Origin: Symploca sp. SIO2E9
GTDB taxonomy: Bacteria > Cyanobacteriota > Cyanobacteriia > Cyanobacteriales > Coleofasciculaceae
Assembly (NCBI GenBank): GCA_010692645.1
Contig: JAAHGS010000019.1
Span: 1-64,000, forward strand
Direction of reading: 5' to 3'
Length of the DNA: 64,000 nt
The position numbers and the translations under genes are program-made. The notes beneath the pieces are model-generated. The model was not told where the DNA came from, ran no database searches, and saw only the letters and a list, made by a program, of their open reading frames with translations. Shown piece by piece: positions 1 to 9,393 of the stretch. The first letter of the stretch is position 1, and every line of letters begins with the position of its first letter.

Positions 1-217
1 TCCCTACTCCCTGCACCCTGCACCCTGCACCCTGCTCCCTATTCCCTACTCCCTATTCCCTACTCCCTACTCCCTACTCCCTGCTCCCTACTCCCTGCAC
101 CCTGCACCCTGCACCCTGCACCCTGCACCCTGCTCCCTGCTCCCTACTCCCTGCACCCTGCACCCTGCTCCCTGCTCCCTACTCCCTACTCCCTGCTCCC
201 TGCTCCCTGCTCCCTCT
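1..217. repeat. Heptanucleotide STRR block (CCCTGCT/CCCTACT/CCCTGCA)
   Basis: About 30 tandem 7-bp units of the form CCCT(G/A)C(T/A), with a few CCCTATT variants, run from the window edge to about 217. This is the short tandemly repeated repetitive (STRR) type known from filamentous cyanobacteria. No reading frame is supported here. The remaining bases up to the ftsH start show no clear promoter. Confidence 0.9.
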
Positions 218-373
218 CCTTACCACCAGACTTATTCAGCAAACCCTAGTTAGACTAGAAATTGTCAAGAACTCTCAACTCTGCCTAAGGTAATTAGACC
301 CACTTGGCGTAGTAGGCAAGAAACCAACTCGGGAAGATTACCAGGGAGTTGAGTCAAAGCACATAAGCAAAAA

Positions 374-2401
374 ATGTTTATCAAGGACGGTTCAGGGATG
401 AGGGGATGGATGGAAGAATATAAACCACCTCAAGGTTCAACTAAAAAGCAGATGAGGCGCAAGCACAGAACTGTCACACCCTCCAAGTTCTGGCGTCTTG
501 CCGCCAGTTTGCTGATTTTGCAAGGGGTCCTTGTCGCCATTCCAGCTAGGGCACAGAATAAAGACCAAGACTCCCTGAGTTATGGCAAACTCTTGGAGGC
601 AGTAGAAGCTTGCAAAGTACCTGAAACCGAGGCGGGGACTGACTCAGATGCGCCGAAAACTGAGTGCAAAATAGACAAAATCGAAATTGACGAAAGTTCA
701 ATGATTGCCAAGGTATGGTTGGCAAATCAAGAAAAATCCGAACCTCCGCAGAAAGTGGATTTACTGGCTCAAAATTCCGAGCTTATAGAGCAGCTCCGCC
801 ACAGCAACATTGAACTGGAAGCTAAACACACAGCCGATAACTCCGCAGCCTTAGGGCTAGTGGCTAACTTATTTTTGCTCCTACTGCTGCTGGCGGGATT
901 GACATTGATCTTGCGTCGTTCTAGCAATAGCTCTGGACAAGCTCTAAACTTTGGCAAATCTCGCGCCCGGTTTCAGATGGAAGCTAAAACTGGCGTCATG
1001 TTCGACGATGTCGCTGGTATTGAAGAAGCTAAAGAGGAATTGCAAGAAGTTGTTACCTTCCTCAAACAACCAGAACGCTTTACGGCTATCGGTGCACGCA
1101 TTCCCAAGGGTGTTCTTTTAGTTGGTCCCCCTGGAACAGGAAAAACTCTCTTAGCAAAAGCAATCGCTGGCGAAGCTGCGGTACCTTTCTTTAGTATCTC
1201 TGGTTCAGAATTCGTGGAAATGTTCGTCGGTGTTGGGGCATCCCGTGTGCGTGATCTGTTTAGAAAAGCTAAGGAGAATGCTCCCTGCCTAATCTTCATA
1301 GATGAAATTGATGCCGTTGGACGTCAGCGAGGGGCAGGCATTGGTGGTGGTAATGATGAAAGAGAGCAAACCCTCAACCAGTTACTCACGGAAATGGATG
1401 GTTTTGAAGGGAACAACGGCATTATCATTATTGCCGCTACCAACCGACCAGATGTCCTCGATTCAGCATTATTGCGTCCTGGACGCTTTGATCGGCAAGT
1501 TATTGTTGATGCCCCTGACTTCAAAGGAAGGAAGAAAATACTAGATGTACACGCCCGCAACAAGAAGATTGGAGCCGAAGTTTCCCTAGAAGCGATCGCT
1601 AAGCGCACTCCTGGATTTACTGGCGCTGATTTGGCTAACCTCCTCAATGAAGCAGCAATCCTCACGGCTCGACGCCGCAAAGAGGCGATTACTATGCTCG
1701 AAATTAATGACGCCATTGACCGGGTTGTTGCTGGCATGGAAGGCACCCCACTAGTTGACAGCAAAAAAAAGCGATTGATTGCTTATCATGAAGTCGGGCA
1801 CGCGATTATCGGCACTCTACTACCTCACCACGAACCTGTGCAGAAAATTACCCTGATTCCTCGGGGACAAGCTCTTGGTCTGACTTGGTTTACCCCTAAT
1901 GAAGAGCAAGGTTTGATTACTAGAGCCCAAATTAAAGCTCTGATCACTGCAACTTTAGGTGGTAGAGCCGCAGAAGAGGAAATTTTTGGCGAGGGGGAAG
2001 TTACTACTGGTGCTAGTAATGATTTGCAAAGCGTTACTTCTTTGGCACGGCAGATGGTTACCCGTTTTGGTATGAGCGATTTGGGTCCATTGTCTTTAGA
2101 AGAGCAAGGAGGAGAAGTATTTCTCGGTGGCGGTTTTCACTCCAAGTCTGAATACTCAGAGCAGAGTGCAGCTCATATCGACTCACAAGTGCGTAAAATT
2201 GTCAAGCATTGCCACGAGGAAGCTCGTCGAATTATCCGCGAAAATCGTGAAGTCATAGACCAATTAGTAGAAATGTTGATTGATCAAGAAACAATTGACG
2301 GTGAAAAAGTAAGGCAAATCTTGGATGAATACAGAGTGTTACAGGGAGAAAAACTAGTCATTTCTGGTGCTATAGGAGTGGAGAATGAGGAATGGGTTTA
2401 G
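374..2401 (+). CDS. ftsH: ATP-dependent zinc metalloprotease FtsH
   Basis: Membrane-bound AAA+ protease that extracts and degrades membrane and damaged proteins; in cyanobacteria it acts in thylakoid photosystem II repair. Visible are a first hydrophobic segment near residues 43-60, a second at about 157-178, Walker A GPPGTGKT at 251-258, Walker B IFIDEID, the second region of homology ending RPGRFDRQ, and the zinc motif HEVGH at 472-476. Length 675 is slightly long for the family because of an N-terminal extension and an insert in the exported loop that is bracketed by Cys80 and Cys98. The start is uncertain: in-frame ATGs follow at 398, 410 and 452, and AGGGG precedes the one at 410. It stands alone behind the STRR block. 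Confidence 0.95.
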   Translation: MFIKDGSGMRGWMEEYKPPQGSTKKQMRRKHRTVTPSKFWRLAASLLILQGVLVAIPARAQNKDQDSLSYGKLLEAVEACKVPETEAGTDSDAPKTECKIDKIEIDESSMIAKVWLANQEKSEPPQKVDLLAQNSELIEQLRHSNIELEAKHTADNSAALGLVANLFLLLLLLAGLTLILRRSSNSSGQALNFGKSRARFQMEAKTGVMFDDVAGIEEAKEELQEVVTFLKQPERFTAIGARIPKGVLLVGPPGTGKTLLAKAIAGEAAVPFFSISGSEFVEMFVGVGASRVRDLFRKAKENAPCLIFIDEIDAVGRQRGAGIGGGNDEREQTLNQLLTEMDGFEGNNGIIIIAATNRPDVLDSALLRPGRFDRQVIVDAPDFKGRKKILDVHARNKKIGAEVSLEAIAKRTPGFTGADLANLLNEAAILTARRRKEAITMLEINDAIDRVVAGMEGTPLVDSKKKRLIAYHEVGHAIIGTLLPHHEPVQKITLIPRGQALGLTWFTPNEEQGLITRAQIKALITATLGGRAAEEEIFGEGEVTTGASNDLQSVTSLARQMVTRFGMSDLGPLSLEEQGGEVFLGGGFHSKSEYSEQSAAHIDSQVRKIVKHCHEEARRIIRENREVIDQLVEMLIDQETIDGEKVRQILDEYRVLQGEKLVISGAIGVENEEWV

Positions 2402-2454
2402 CTACCAATCCTCAATGACCATAATTTTGTGTAGAATATTTTGTTTCCCAAGTG

Positions 2455-2841
2455 ATGCTGACTGAAATTTTTCCCTTTCAATTCAAGATTGATGCCACTC
2501 TAGTTGCTGGTACATCTCTATGGTCCTTGGCACTTTATTTGGGCTTCTCGCCCTTGAATCAATGGGTAATAGAACAACTTAACCGCTGGTTTAACTTTGC
2601 AGAGCGGTCGCTATATCTCTCAAATGAAGAATTTGAGAAAACGCGCAAAGCAAGGGAAGCTCAAAATGCCTTTTATGCCTCTCTTTGTAGTATTGTGCCT
2701 TTTTTAATTGTAGGAGGACTTTGCAACTACGGCGTAGAAATTAGTCTGGGTCGTAGTTGGGCAATTAGCATGGGTATCCTCGCCTGTACAAGTTGCGGTG
2801 TTTATGAATTGGGGCGTCGCCAAAGTCACTCTAATGATTAA
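2455..2841 (+). CDS. Small conserved membrane protein, unknown function
   Basis: A 128-residue protein with two or three hydrophobic stretches (about residues 15-30, 80-95 and 100-118) and a charged central segment rich in Glu, Lys and Arg. I do not recognise a family. A GTG at 2452 is directly followed by an ATG at 2455, which I take as the start. It lies 50 bp after ftsH on the same strand and could be cotranscribed, but nothing in the protein proves a role with FtsH. A TAATAAG heptamer repeat begins just past its stop. Confidence 0.6.
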   Translation: MLTEIFPFQFKIDATLVAGTSLWSLALYLGFSPLNQWVIEQLNRWFNFAERSLYLSNEEFEKTRKAREAQNAFYASLCSIVPFLIVGGLCNYGVEISLGRSWAISMGILACTSCGVYELGRRQSHSND

Positions 2842-2846
2842 AGCTG

Positions 2847-2918
2847 AAAATAATAAGTAATAAATTCAGTACCAAACTTAACTTATTACTTATTACTTAT
2901 TACTTATTACTTACTATT
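2847..2918. repeat. TAATAAG / CTTATTA heptamer repeats
   Basis: Short runs of TAATAAG followed by its complement (four CTTATTA units) fill the gap between convergent genes. The two orientations can pair, so the stretch may also form a hairpin that ends both transcripts. Confidence 0.7.
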
Positions 2919-5029
2919 ACTGGCTGTGTTCTTTTAGCCATGGGAGGCGTCACTTTCTCAGAGCGACTTAAACCAGCATTTAGGGCATAGTTTCTAGCCA
3001 ACAGCTTCAGCCAAAGAGCTGGATAGTGTTTTTCCACCCAAGGTTTTATATTCTCAATCAAACTAGGAAACCAACCCCTGAACAACCAACTAACTAAGGC
3101 CTCAACTGTGAAACCCAAGTAAATCCCAATCCAGCGCACAAAATCCTTGGCACCAGCCATTTCCCAAATCCAGAGTATTAGAGTGGGGTTCTGCCTAGCT
3201 GCTTTTAGGGCTAGTTGGTTGAAGGTTAACCAGTTGGTACGGTCTTTAATAAAAGTATCTGCCACTATTGGCGCTTCATCTGCCAACAGTCCGAAAAAAG
3301 TATTGAGTATGGAATTAATTCGCTGAGGCGGTAGATGACTACCAGTGGGTACCATCATCCCCTTGGAAAATAGCCAGGTGACAGCAACGTTGCTTTGATA
3401 GGCGCGAATTTGGTTTAAATCCTTAGCACTTAAGAGATTATGCCGCAGGGCTGTGTTCAATAAATCAGTTAAGCGGTAAAGGTTACGCACCAGAGAACCA
3501 AAACCCGTGAAGATTAGGGGTGACTGAAGGGAAGCCGCATCACCAATAGCAATTATGCGCTCAAAAGCGACTGTGCGATCGCTACTGTCGGCACTAAAAT
3601 GCCCTGGAATATAACCAAAGGTTGCCTTCTTCCACTCCAGCTTTTCCAAATCACACCGACGGTACTCCGGCAAAATAGTAAAAAAATCTTCGTACATCTC
3701 TAGCAATGAGCCAGGATTTTGGGGATTAAGCTGATGGTAATGGAACAGATAGATTGTCAGGTCCTCATCTGCACCAGGGAACAACTCCCAAATCAACTGA
3801 CGCCCACGGGAGATATCTCCGTGACTATTAAGAACATCACCATAATCAGAATCCCAAACCCCTGCTTCAAAGCCCTTGGCAATTACAGCACCTACTGTGG
3901 GGCAGACACTATCAAAAGCCCTTATTTGATTGAGTTGCAAGGCAATTGGTGAGGCACTTCCCATCGCATCCACCAACAGCCGCCCACTGGCTTGTCGATG
4001 AGATTGGCTTGGCAGGTGTCGGAGACTAACTACAATTTGCTCTGGTTCAATATCTGCTCTGATAAACTCCGTCTCATCCCAGATTTCTCCACCAGCTTTT
4101 TTTAACTTTTCTCCACAGAGCTTAAGGAATTTCTCAGAATCTAGGGCTATATTGAGTACCGTCGGCGTATGCAAGACTGCTGCTTGCAAATGGGGAGGGT
4201 TATTACCGTCAAAGAATTTATTAAAGCCATCAATGTATTCTCTGGAAATAATGCTTTCAAACTCAGCTTGGGTAAATAAACCCAAATCAATCAAGCATTG
4301 GAATTCATCCCGTGCAATATTCCACTCTCGATTCATCCGTCCAAAAGATAGTCGCTCAATTAGTAGCACCCGATAGCCCAACTGTGCCATAACTGCAGCG
4401 TGAATTACACCTAAGGCACCGCCAATATAAATTAAGTCGTAAGTAGAAGAGCGGGAAGATAAAGAGTTAAAGTCCCCCTCTGCATCAGAGTTCCTGGGTA
4501 CAAGACCTCCTCTACTAAATACTACCTGTTTGGGCTGCTGAGGATTGCGAACACCCTCGCGCCAACGCTTCTCCCACCAGTAGACACGGTTGAGGTCATA
4601 CTCACCTTTGGGCATTTTTTGGAAGAAATGTACAGTTTTTGGATAATAGGGAGCTAAGGCTTCAAAAATCGATTGTTTAGACAAATCCACAACTGGCAGT
4701 TCCGGATATTGATAGGGGAATTGATTTCGCAATTCCTGTTCGAACTGTTGCAGAATTTGGCTCTCACTAGTGATAGACTTATTTGCCCAGCGAAATACTT
4801 TCAGGTATGTAGTTCGCTGTACTGACCAGACAAAAATCGATATCTCCGGAATTGAGGCAGCAACGGATGAATGATTGCTATTGATCTTAAGCTTGCTGTC
4901 GAATTGCAAGCGGATGCCGTCAGGGGTGATAATTTTCTTCCCTAACTGAGGTTTCCATTGTTGTTGTAACCAAAGGCGGACGCTTTCTGTATCAGGTGTA
5001 GGTACTTCTATGTAGCAAATTTCTTTCAT
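2900..5029 (-). CDS. cruA: FAD-dependent lycopene cyclase family protein (CruA/CruP type)
   Basis: Probably a carotenoid cyclase that closes the ends of lycopene. The nucleotide-binding fold starts near residue 200 with YIGGALGVIHAA, followed by the acidic strand end LIERLSFGRMNREWNI, a combination seen in CruA/CruP flavoproteins. Further family-like blocks are LLVDAMGSASPIA and AIGDAASLQSPLIFTGFGS, which fits the second FAD contact. The N-terminal 200 residues resemble nothing else I can name and favour CruA over the shorter CruP. The final 120 residues hold hydrophobic stretches. It stands alone, convergent with the membrane protein gene. The symbol is tentative; CruP is the main alternative. 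Confidence 0.75.
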   Translation of the reverse strand: MKEICYIEVPTPDTESVRLWLQQQWKPQLGKKIITPDGIRLQFDSKLKINSNHSSVAASIPEISIFVWSVQRTTYLKVFRWANKSITSESQILQQFEQELRNQFPYQYPELPVVDLSKQSIFEALAPYYPKTVHFFQKMPKGEYDLNRVYWWEKRWREGVRNPQQPKQVVFSRGGLVPRNSDAEGDFNSLSSRSSTYDLIYIGGALGVIHAAVMAQLGYRVLLIERLSFGRMNREWNIARDEFQCLIDLGLFTQAEFESIISREYIDGFNKFFDGNNPPHLQAAVLHTPTVLNIALDSEKFLKLCGEKLKKAGGEIWDETEFIRADIEPEQIVVSLRHLPSQSHRQASGRLLVDAMGSASPIALQLNQIRAFDSVCPTVGAVIAKGFEAGVWDSDYGDVLNSHGDISRGRQLIWELFPGADEDLTIYLFHYHQLNPQNPGSLLEMYEDFFTILPEYRRCDLEKLEWKKATFGYIPGHFSADSSDRTVAFERIIAIGDAASLQSPLIFTGFGSLVRNLYRLTDLLNTALRHNLLSAKDLNQIRAYQSNVAVTWLFSKGMMVPTGSHLPPQRINSILNTFFGLLADEAPIVADTFIKDRTNWLTFNQLALKAARQNPTLILWIWEMAGAKDFVRWIGIYLGFTVEALVSWLFRGWFPSLIENIKPWVEKHYPALWLKLLARNYALNAGLSRSEKVTPPMAKRTQPVIVSNK

Positions 5030-5186
5030 TGTGGTGATTTTCAGTGATGAATCAATTTAACCAAGACAGAGATAACAAAGGGGAAAATGCGTTAAACTGC
5101 CGGGTAAGGGCTTTTTTAAGATTAGAAAAGAAAATTTACTTTTCTTTGGTTTTTGATAAGGTTATGGGTGCAATTGTTAACTAATC

Positions 5187-5420
5187 ATGAATTATCCCAT
5201 CCCAGTTAGTCCTCAAGAAATTGTGGCACTACGCCAACAACCTGTAAATGAGGAGTTAGTAGCTTCAGCAATTGCTGGTGTTATTCAGGTTGCTCGTTCT
5301 CAGGGACAGTCCCTCGACGATTTAACTGCCGAAGTCCTAGCAGAGGATAGTTTGCTTGATCACTCGCAAAGGCGTTGGCTTAGTAATATTGTCATCCAAA
5401 CCTGGGAGAGTTGGCCTTGA
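5187..5420 (+). CDS. Small conserved hypothetical protein
   Basis: A 77-residue soluble protein without hydrophobic segments, with composition typical of a real acidic cyanobacterial protein (helical, Gln, Val, Ala and Glu rich). It sits divergently from the cyclase gene with a 157-bp gap that must hold both promoters, and converges on the hydrolase gene 26 bp away. No family is recognised. Codon use looks like that of its neighbours, which supports coding. Confidence 0.55.
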   Translation: MNYPIPVSPQEIVALRQQPVNEELVASAIAGVIQVARSQGQSLDDLTAEVLAEDSLLDHSQRRWLSNIVIQTWESWP

Positions 5421-5445
5421 TCATGGAGAGCAGGGGAAGAAGATT

Positions 5446-6315
5446 TTAACTGGCAACTGGTGGGTTATTTCTGCCAACCTGAACTAAGTGCCGCTCTAGC
5501 CAATCTTCCAGGTCTGCTAACATTTGTTGATAATTGAGGTCATTGTGGATCTCGTGATATACTTGAGGGTATTCTCGTTTCTCCTTGTCTGAAAAAGTAA
5601 CCTCCTTGAAGAAATTTCTGCTTCCTGTAGGGAGGGTGACTTGATCGGCACCGCCTTGCAAAATCAGTAATGGTGTCCGCAAATCAGCTGCGTGCAGATG
5701 AACCCAGTCAACTGTTGCGAAAAATTCTGTGACTAGGCGTGCAGTCCCTTGCCTATGTCGCAGTGGATCTTGTGCGTAGGCAATTATTACTTTCGGATCG
5801 CGAGAACTCAAACTTAAATCTATACCAGTGTTAAGCGTAAAGCGCGGACACAACCGTGATAGAATTCGACCCAAACTTAACTTCAGAGGTGGAACTCCCA
5901 CCGCTCCTAGCGCTGGTGCTAGGGTGATCACACCTTGTTCGGGAGCATTGGTTCTGATGAGATATTCTAAGGCAATCACCCCGCCCAGACTATGACCGAG
6001 TACAAAGCGCCGACAGCAAGGCTCTTGTGCCTCTATCATTTCTAGGAAAGCCTGTAGGTCTTCTCTGAAATCTGCCCAAGAGCTTATATACCCCCGTTGA
6101 CCTGCTGAGCGTCCATGACCCCGTAGGTCAAATCCATAGATTGCATAGTTACGGGGCACAAGGTACTCTACTATATTACCAAACAAACCGCTGTGAGCGC
6201 CGAGTCCGTGCACAATCGCTAGAACTGCGCGCGGTTTCCCTGGCGGATGCCAGCTTTGGTAGAAAAGATTGATTCCCCTGGCACCCTTGAAAGTACCCTC
6301 GCGGCGTTGTATCAT
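5446..6315 (-). CDS. Alpha/beta hydrolase, monoacylglycerol lipase-like
   Basis: Probable serine esterase/lipase of the monoacylglycerol lipase or lysophospholipase group. Residues 35-38 VHGL give the oxyanion region, GHSLGG at 107-112 has the nucleophile Ser109, Asp224 lies in GGADQV, and His257 in HEIHND completes the triad. Length 289 is normal for the family. There is no signal peptide, so a cytosolic or membrane-surface lipid ester substrate is likely. The start ATG at 6315 precedes a plausible N-terminus. It is not in an operon. Confidence 0.9.
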   Translation of the reverse strand: MIQRREGTFKGARGINLFYQSWHPPGKPRAVLAIVHGLGAHSGLFGNIVEYLVPRNYAIYGFDLRGHGRSAGQRGYISSWADFREDLQAFLEMIEAQEPCCRRFVLGHSLGGVIALEYLIRTNAPEQGVITLAPALGAVGVPPLKLSLGRILSRLCPRFTLNTGIDLSLSSRDPKVIIAYAQDPLRHRQGTARLVTEFFATVDWVHLHAADLRTPLLILQGGADQVTLPTGSRNFFKEVTFSDKEKREYPQVYHEIHNDLNYQQMLADLEDWLERHLVQVGRNNPPVAS

Positions 6316-6750
6316 TATTTACCCACTCCTGGTGCTAGCTGAGTTGCCAGGAAAACCCTACTACTATACTCTAGGTGATGCCCGCACCCTCTATAATCAG
6401 GGTTGGAAACGCTACATCCTGCGCCTGTCAGGAGGTGTAATTCCCCTAGAGCGTTTGTGGAAAGAAGAGTTTGCTATAGAGCTCCCGTCTTCGCAAACGA
6501 AAACAGTGATGTAGATAGAAAGCAATTACGGTGGCATATCTCAAAGATGCTTAGGAGGGGAGTATGTCACTAGCTAAGGGCACTAATCGTCTGATTTTAG
6601 GTTGGATATTTCAGTAATAAGAGGATGCAGGACTATTTATTGCTTAATCACAACACAATAATAATATTCTTTAATCGTGTGTTATCACAAAACTAAGCTA
6701 AACTTAAAGTATGTAAAATTCAGAGAATGGTAAATATCTAGAGGCAACAA
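6316..6750. other. Intergenic region with a possible leader peptide
   Basis: There is no convincing large gene. An open frame on the plus strand across 6331-6514 has protein-like composition in its second half and could be a gene remnant, but no family is seen. At 6552-6559 AGGAGGGG precedes an ATG at 6564 that opens only 17 codons. AACACA (6652) and TGTGTT (6678) form a weak inverted repeat ahead of the ribbon-helix-helix gene. Confidence 0.5.
6564..6617 (+). CDS. Possible 17-residue peptide with a strong Shine-Dalgarno
   Basis: The frame is ATG to TAA with 17 codons (begins MSLAKGTNRL), preceded at good spacing by AGGAGGGG, the strongest ribosome binding site in this part of the window. 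It ends with an aromatic, hydrophobic tail. It may be a leader peptide, a small membrane peptide or just the start of a decayed gene. No homology is known to me. Confidence 0.25.
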   Translation: MSLAKGTNRLILGWIFQ

Positions 6751-6960
6751 ATGCTAGAAAGGGATGACTACCTCAGGTTTCGATTACCTGAGGCACTTAA
6801 GGAGAGATTTAAACTGTTTTGCTACCTCAAGGGCATAACAATGTCGGATACTGTCAGGGAATTGATTGAGGAGGTTCTCAGAAACGAAGACTTAGAAAAA
6901 CTCTTGCAGGAAAAGCTCCTACAGGAAAAGCTCAAAAACAATATCACAGAAGATGAGTAG
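6751..6960 (+). CDS. Ribbon-helix-helix (CopG/Arc-like) DNA-binding protein
   Basis: A 69-residue protein. The N-terminal strand YLRFRLPEALKERFKLF followed by helices with GITMSDTVRELIEEVL fits a ribbon-helix-helix dimer, a fold common in antitoxins and plasmid or transposon repressors. The C-terminus has a direct duplication LLQEKLLQEK encoded by repeated bases. No toxin gene is adjacent; downstream are hairpins that look like IS200/IS605 ends, so it may be left over from a mobile element. Target and role are unknown. Confidence 0.7.
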   Translation: MLERDDYLRFRLPEALKERFKLFCYLKGITMSDTVRELIEEVLRNEDLEKLLQEKLLQEKLKNNITEDE

Positions 6961-6977
6961 ACTACCAAACTACTGAA

Positions 6978-7020
6978 ATTCTCCCCCGCTAACCTTATGG
7001 GTATAACGGGGGATTCCTAA
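6978..7020. repeat. IS200/IS605-type end hairpin (relic)
   Basis: TTCTCCCCCG and CGGGGGATTCC pair around an inner ACC/GGT stem (6982-7013). The flank TGAAATTCTCCC and the trailing GGATTCCTAA match the better kept ends at 27421 and 29640, so I read it as a degenerate insertion-sequence end. It could also work as a terminator. Confidence 0.5.
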
Positions 7021-7037
7021 ATTTCAGGATTTTAGGT

Positions 7038-7085
7038 TGGGATGGACCTGTGCTTGCGTTAAAACGACGAGGAGAGTCCATCCCA
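7038..7085. repeat. Perfect 10-bp inverted repeat downstream of tex
   Basis: TGGGATGGAC at 7038-7047 pairs exactly with GTCCATCCCA at 7076-7085. The 28-nt loop contains GCGTTAAAACGACGAGGA, which on the complementary strand nearly equals the hairpin upstream of chlB (52490). No U tract follows on the tex strand. Terminator, mobile-element end or structured RNA are all possible. Confidence 0.6.
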
Positions 7086-7140
7086 GATTTTCTCTGTGGC
7101 ACTGTCACTACTAGTTTTTCGAGAATAATAATCATTTCGT

Positions 7141-9393
7141 TTAAAAACGTTTGCTGAATTGAGTTTTAAGATCATCCAATGTCGCTGACTTCTGCTTCTT
7201 ACTAATAGTCTTTCTAGGACCACGCTCAGGATTTGCCTGCTCTGGTGCTCGCATTGATAAACCAATACGCTTTAATTTGTGATCAACTGAGAGTACCCTT
7301 ACCTTAACCACCTGCCCCACTTTGACAACTTGTTTAGGATCCTTAACAAAGTGATCTGCTAATTGTGAGATATGCACCAGTCCATCCTGATGCACACCGA
7401 CATCAACAAAAGCTCCAAAGTTGGCAACATTGGTTACAATTCCTTCCAATTCCATACCTTCAGCCAAATCGGTAATTTCCTTAACCCCTTCTTTAAAGGT
7501 GGCATACTGAAACTGAGCTCTTGGGTCTCTTCCCGGCTTTTCCAATTCGCTGATAATATCTTGTAGTGTGGGCAAGCCAACAGTATCGGTAACGTATTTT
7601 TTAAGGTCAATGGACTTCAAGCTATCTGCCCCTTGAGTTATTTTCGCCAAGGGTAAATTTAAATCAGAGGCAATTGCTTTCACCACCTCATAACTCTCTG
7701 GATGCACAGCGGTATTATCCAAGGAATTATCGCCATTACGAATACGCAGAAAACCAGCCGCCTGTTCAAAGGCCTTGGGTCCCAATTTAGCTACTTTCAA
7801 GAGTTGCCGACGATTACTAAATGCTCCCTGTTGATTGCGATAGGTGACGATATTTTTAGCGACTGTGGGCGTTAATCCAGAAACAAAGGTTAGGAGTTCT
7901 TTGGAAGCAGTATTCAAGTCAACGCCGACATAATTTACACAACTCTCTACTGTCTCATCTAGTTTCTTTTTGAGTAATTTTTGGTCTACATCATGCTGAT
8001 ACTGTCCTACACCAATAGACTTAGGATCAATCTTAACTAATTCAGCCAAAGGGTCTTGCAAACGTCGTCCAATACTAATTGCCCCACGTACTGTTAAATC
8101 TAAATCTGGAAATTCTTCCCGCGCCACATCACTGGCTGAATAAATCGAGGCTCCAGACTCATTAACCATAACTTTAATTGGTTTAGCTTCGATGGTTTTG
8201 AGAACTTCAGAGATAAATTCATCTGTTTCACGGGAAGCTGTACCATTACCGATCGCAATCAGTTCAATGTTGTATTTGACAATTAGATTCTTAATAGTTT
8301 CAGCAGCTTTTTGACGCTGCGCTTCGGCTTGATGGGGAAAGATGGCCTGATATTCCAAAAATTTTGCAGTCTCATCCATAACTGCGACTTTGCAACCAGT
8401 CCGAAATCCAGGATCAATTGCCAAAGTTGGCTTCATGCCAGCAGGAGGAGATAGCAATAACTCGCGCAGATTAGTTTCAAAGGTTTTAATCGACTCCAAA
8501 TCAGCATCAGCTTTTCTGGAGGAGCGCACTTCACTAATTAGAGAATTTTTAATCAGACGATTGAAACCGTCTTTAAGCATCTTCTGATAAAATTCTCGTA
8601 CCTCTCGAACTTTTGCCCTTATTTGCTCAGATTCTAGATAGGATAAAACCATTTCCTCATCAAAGGAAAGTTCAAAACTCAATACTCCCTCACTCTCCCC
8701 CCGCAGCAGTGCTAACATATTGTGCGGCGCAATATTTTTGACAGGGATTTGGAAGTCCCGGTACATTTCAAACTTAGTGGTGCCTTCAGGATAATCTTTT
8801 TTCACCCGCGAGATAAATACTCCCTCTTGCATCAAGTAATCTCGTAGATATGCTCGCAATTGGGCCTGCTCTGACACTTCTTCTGCCAAAATATCAGAGG
8901 CACCTTGGAGGGCTTCCTCGCTAGTCTTAACCCCCTTCTCCTCAGAAATGTACTTTGTTGCCTCCTGCTGGAAGGATGTGGGTGTCGCTGTGGGAATATT
9001 GAGGGACTTAATCCACTCTGCTAATGGTTCTAAGCCCTTTTCTCTGGCAATAGTTGCTCTAGTACGTCGTTTAGGTTTGTAGGGAAGGTAGAGGTCTTCG
9101 AGTTCAGTTTTTTGCAGACAGCCCTCAATCTTAGCTCTTAGTTCCTCTGTTAGTTTACCTTGAGAAGCGATCGCCTCCAAAATCACAGCCTTTCTTTCTT
9201 CTAATTCAGTGAGATAAGTAAATCTTTCAAACAGGTTCCGTAGTTGGATTTCGTCAAGGGAGCCAGTGCGTTCTTTACGATAACGCGCAATGAAGGGAAT
9301 AGTTGCTCCTTGGTCAAAAAGTTCGAGGGCACTGTGTACCTGCCAGGGATTGAGGGTAAGTTCTTGAGCTAGTGTTTGAGGAATGTTCAGCAT
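7141..9393 (-). CDS. tex: Tex-family RNA-binding transcription accessory protein
   Basis: Cytosolic nucleic-acid-binding protein that affects transcription and RNA handling. Domain order is the usual one: N-terminal helical Tex region, YqgF-like RNase H fold starting at LAIDPGFRTGCKVAVMD (about 325), helix-hairpin-helix segments around 490-560 (LNTASKELLTFVSGL), and a C-terminal S1 domain at about 650-720 (GMELEGIVTNVANFGAFVDVG). Length 750 is normal. The tail is lysine rich. The gene is monocistronic; its promoter lies in the region that also holds a small inverted-repeat element (9451-9578). Confidence 0.95.
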   Translation of the reverse strand: MLNIPQTLAQELTLNPWQVHSALELFDQGATIPFIARYRKERTGSLDEIQLRNLFERFTYLTELEERKAVILEAIASQGKLTEELRAKIEGCLQKTELEDLYLPYKPKRRTRATIAREKGLEPLAEWIKSLNIPTATPTSFQQEATKYISEEKGVKTSEEALQGASDILAEEVSEQAQLRAYLRDYLMQEGVFISRVKKDYPEGTTKFEMYRDFQIPVKNIAPHNMLALLRGESEGVLSFELSFDEEMVLSYLESEQIRAKVREVREFYQKMLKDGFNRLIKNSLISEVRSSRKADADLESIKTFETNLRELLLSPPAGMKPTLAIDPGFRTGCKVAVMDETAKFLEYQAIFPHQAEAQRQKAAETIKNLIVKYNIELIAIGNGTASRETDEFISEVLKTIEAKPIKVMVNESGASIYSASDVAREEFPDLDLTVRGAISIGRRLQDPLAELVKIDPKSIGVGQYQHDVDQKLLKKKLDETVESCVNYVGVDLNTASKELLTFVSGLTPTVAKNIVTYRNQQGAFSNRRQLLKVAKLGPKAFEQAAGFLRIRNGDNSLDNTAVHPESYEVVKAIASDLNLPLAKITQGADSLKSIDLKKYVTDTVGLPTLQDIISELEKPGRDPRAQFQYATFKEGVKEITDLAEGMELEGIVTNVANFGAFVDVGVHQDGLVHISQLADHFVKDPKQVVKVGQVVKVRVLSVDHKLKRIGLSMRAPEQANPERGPRKTISKKQKSATLDDLKTQFSKRF

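Noticed and set aside
1302-1764. Frames on both strands inside ftsH
   Set aside because: Out-of-frame readings of a well conserved protein.
6551-6961. Toxin-antitoxin pair around the ribbon-helix-helix gene
   Set aside because: No second gene of toxin size overlaps or adjoins it; the upstream frame has only 17 codons.
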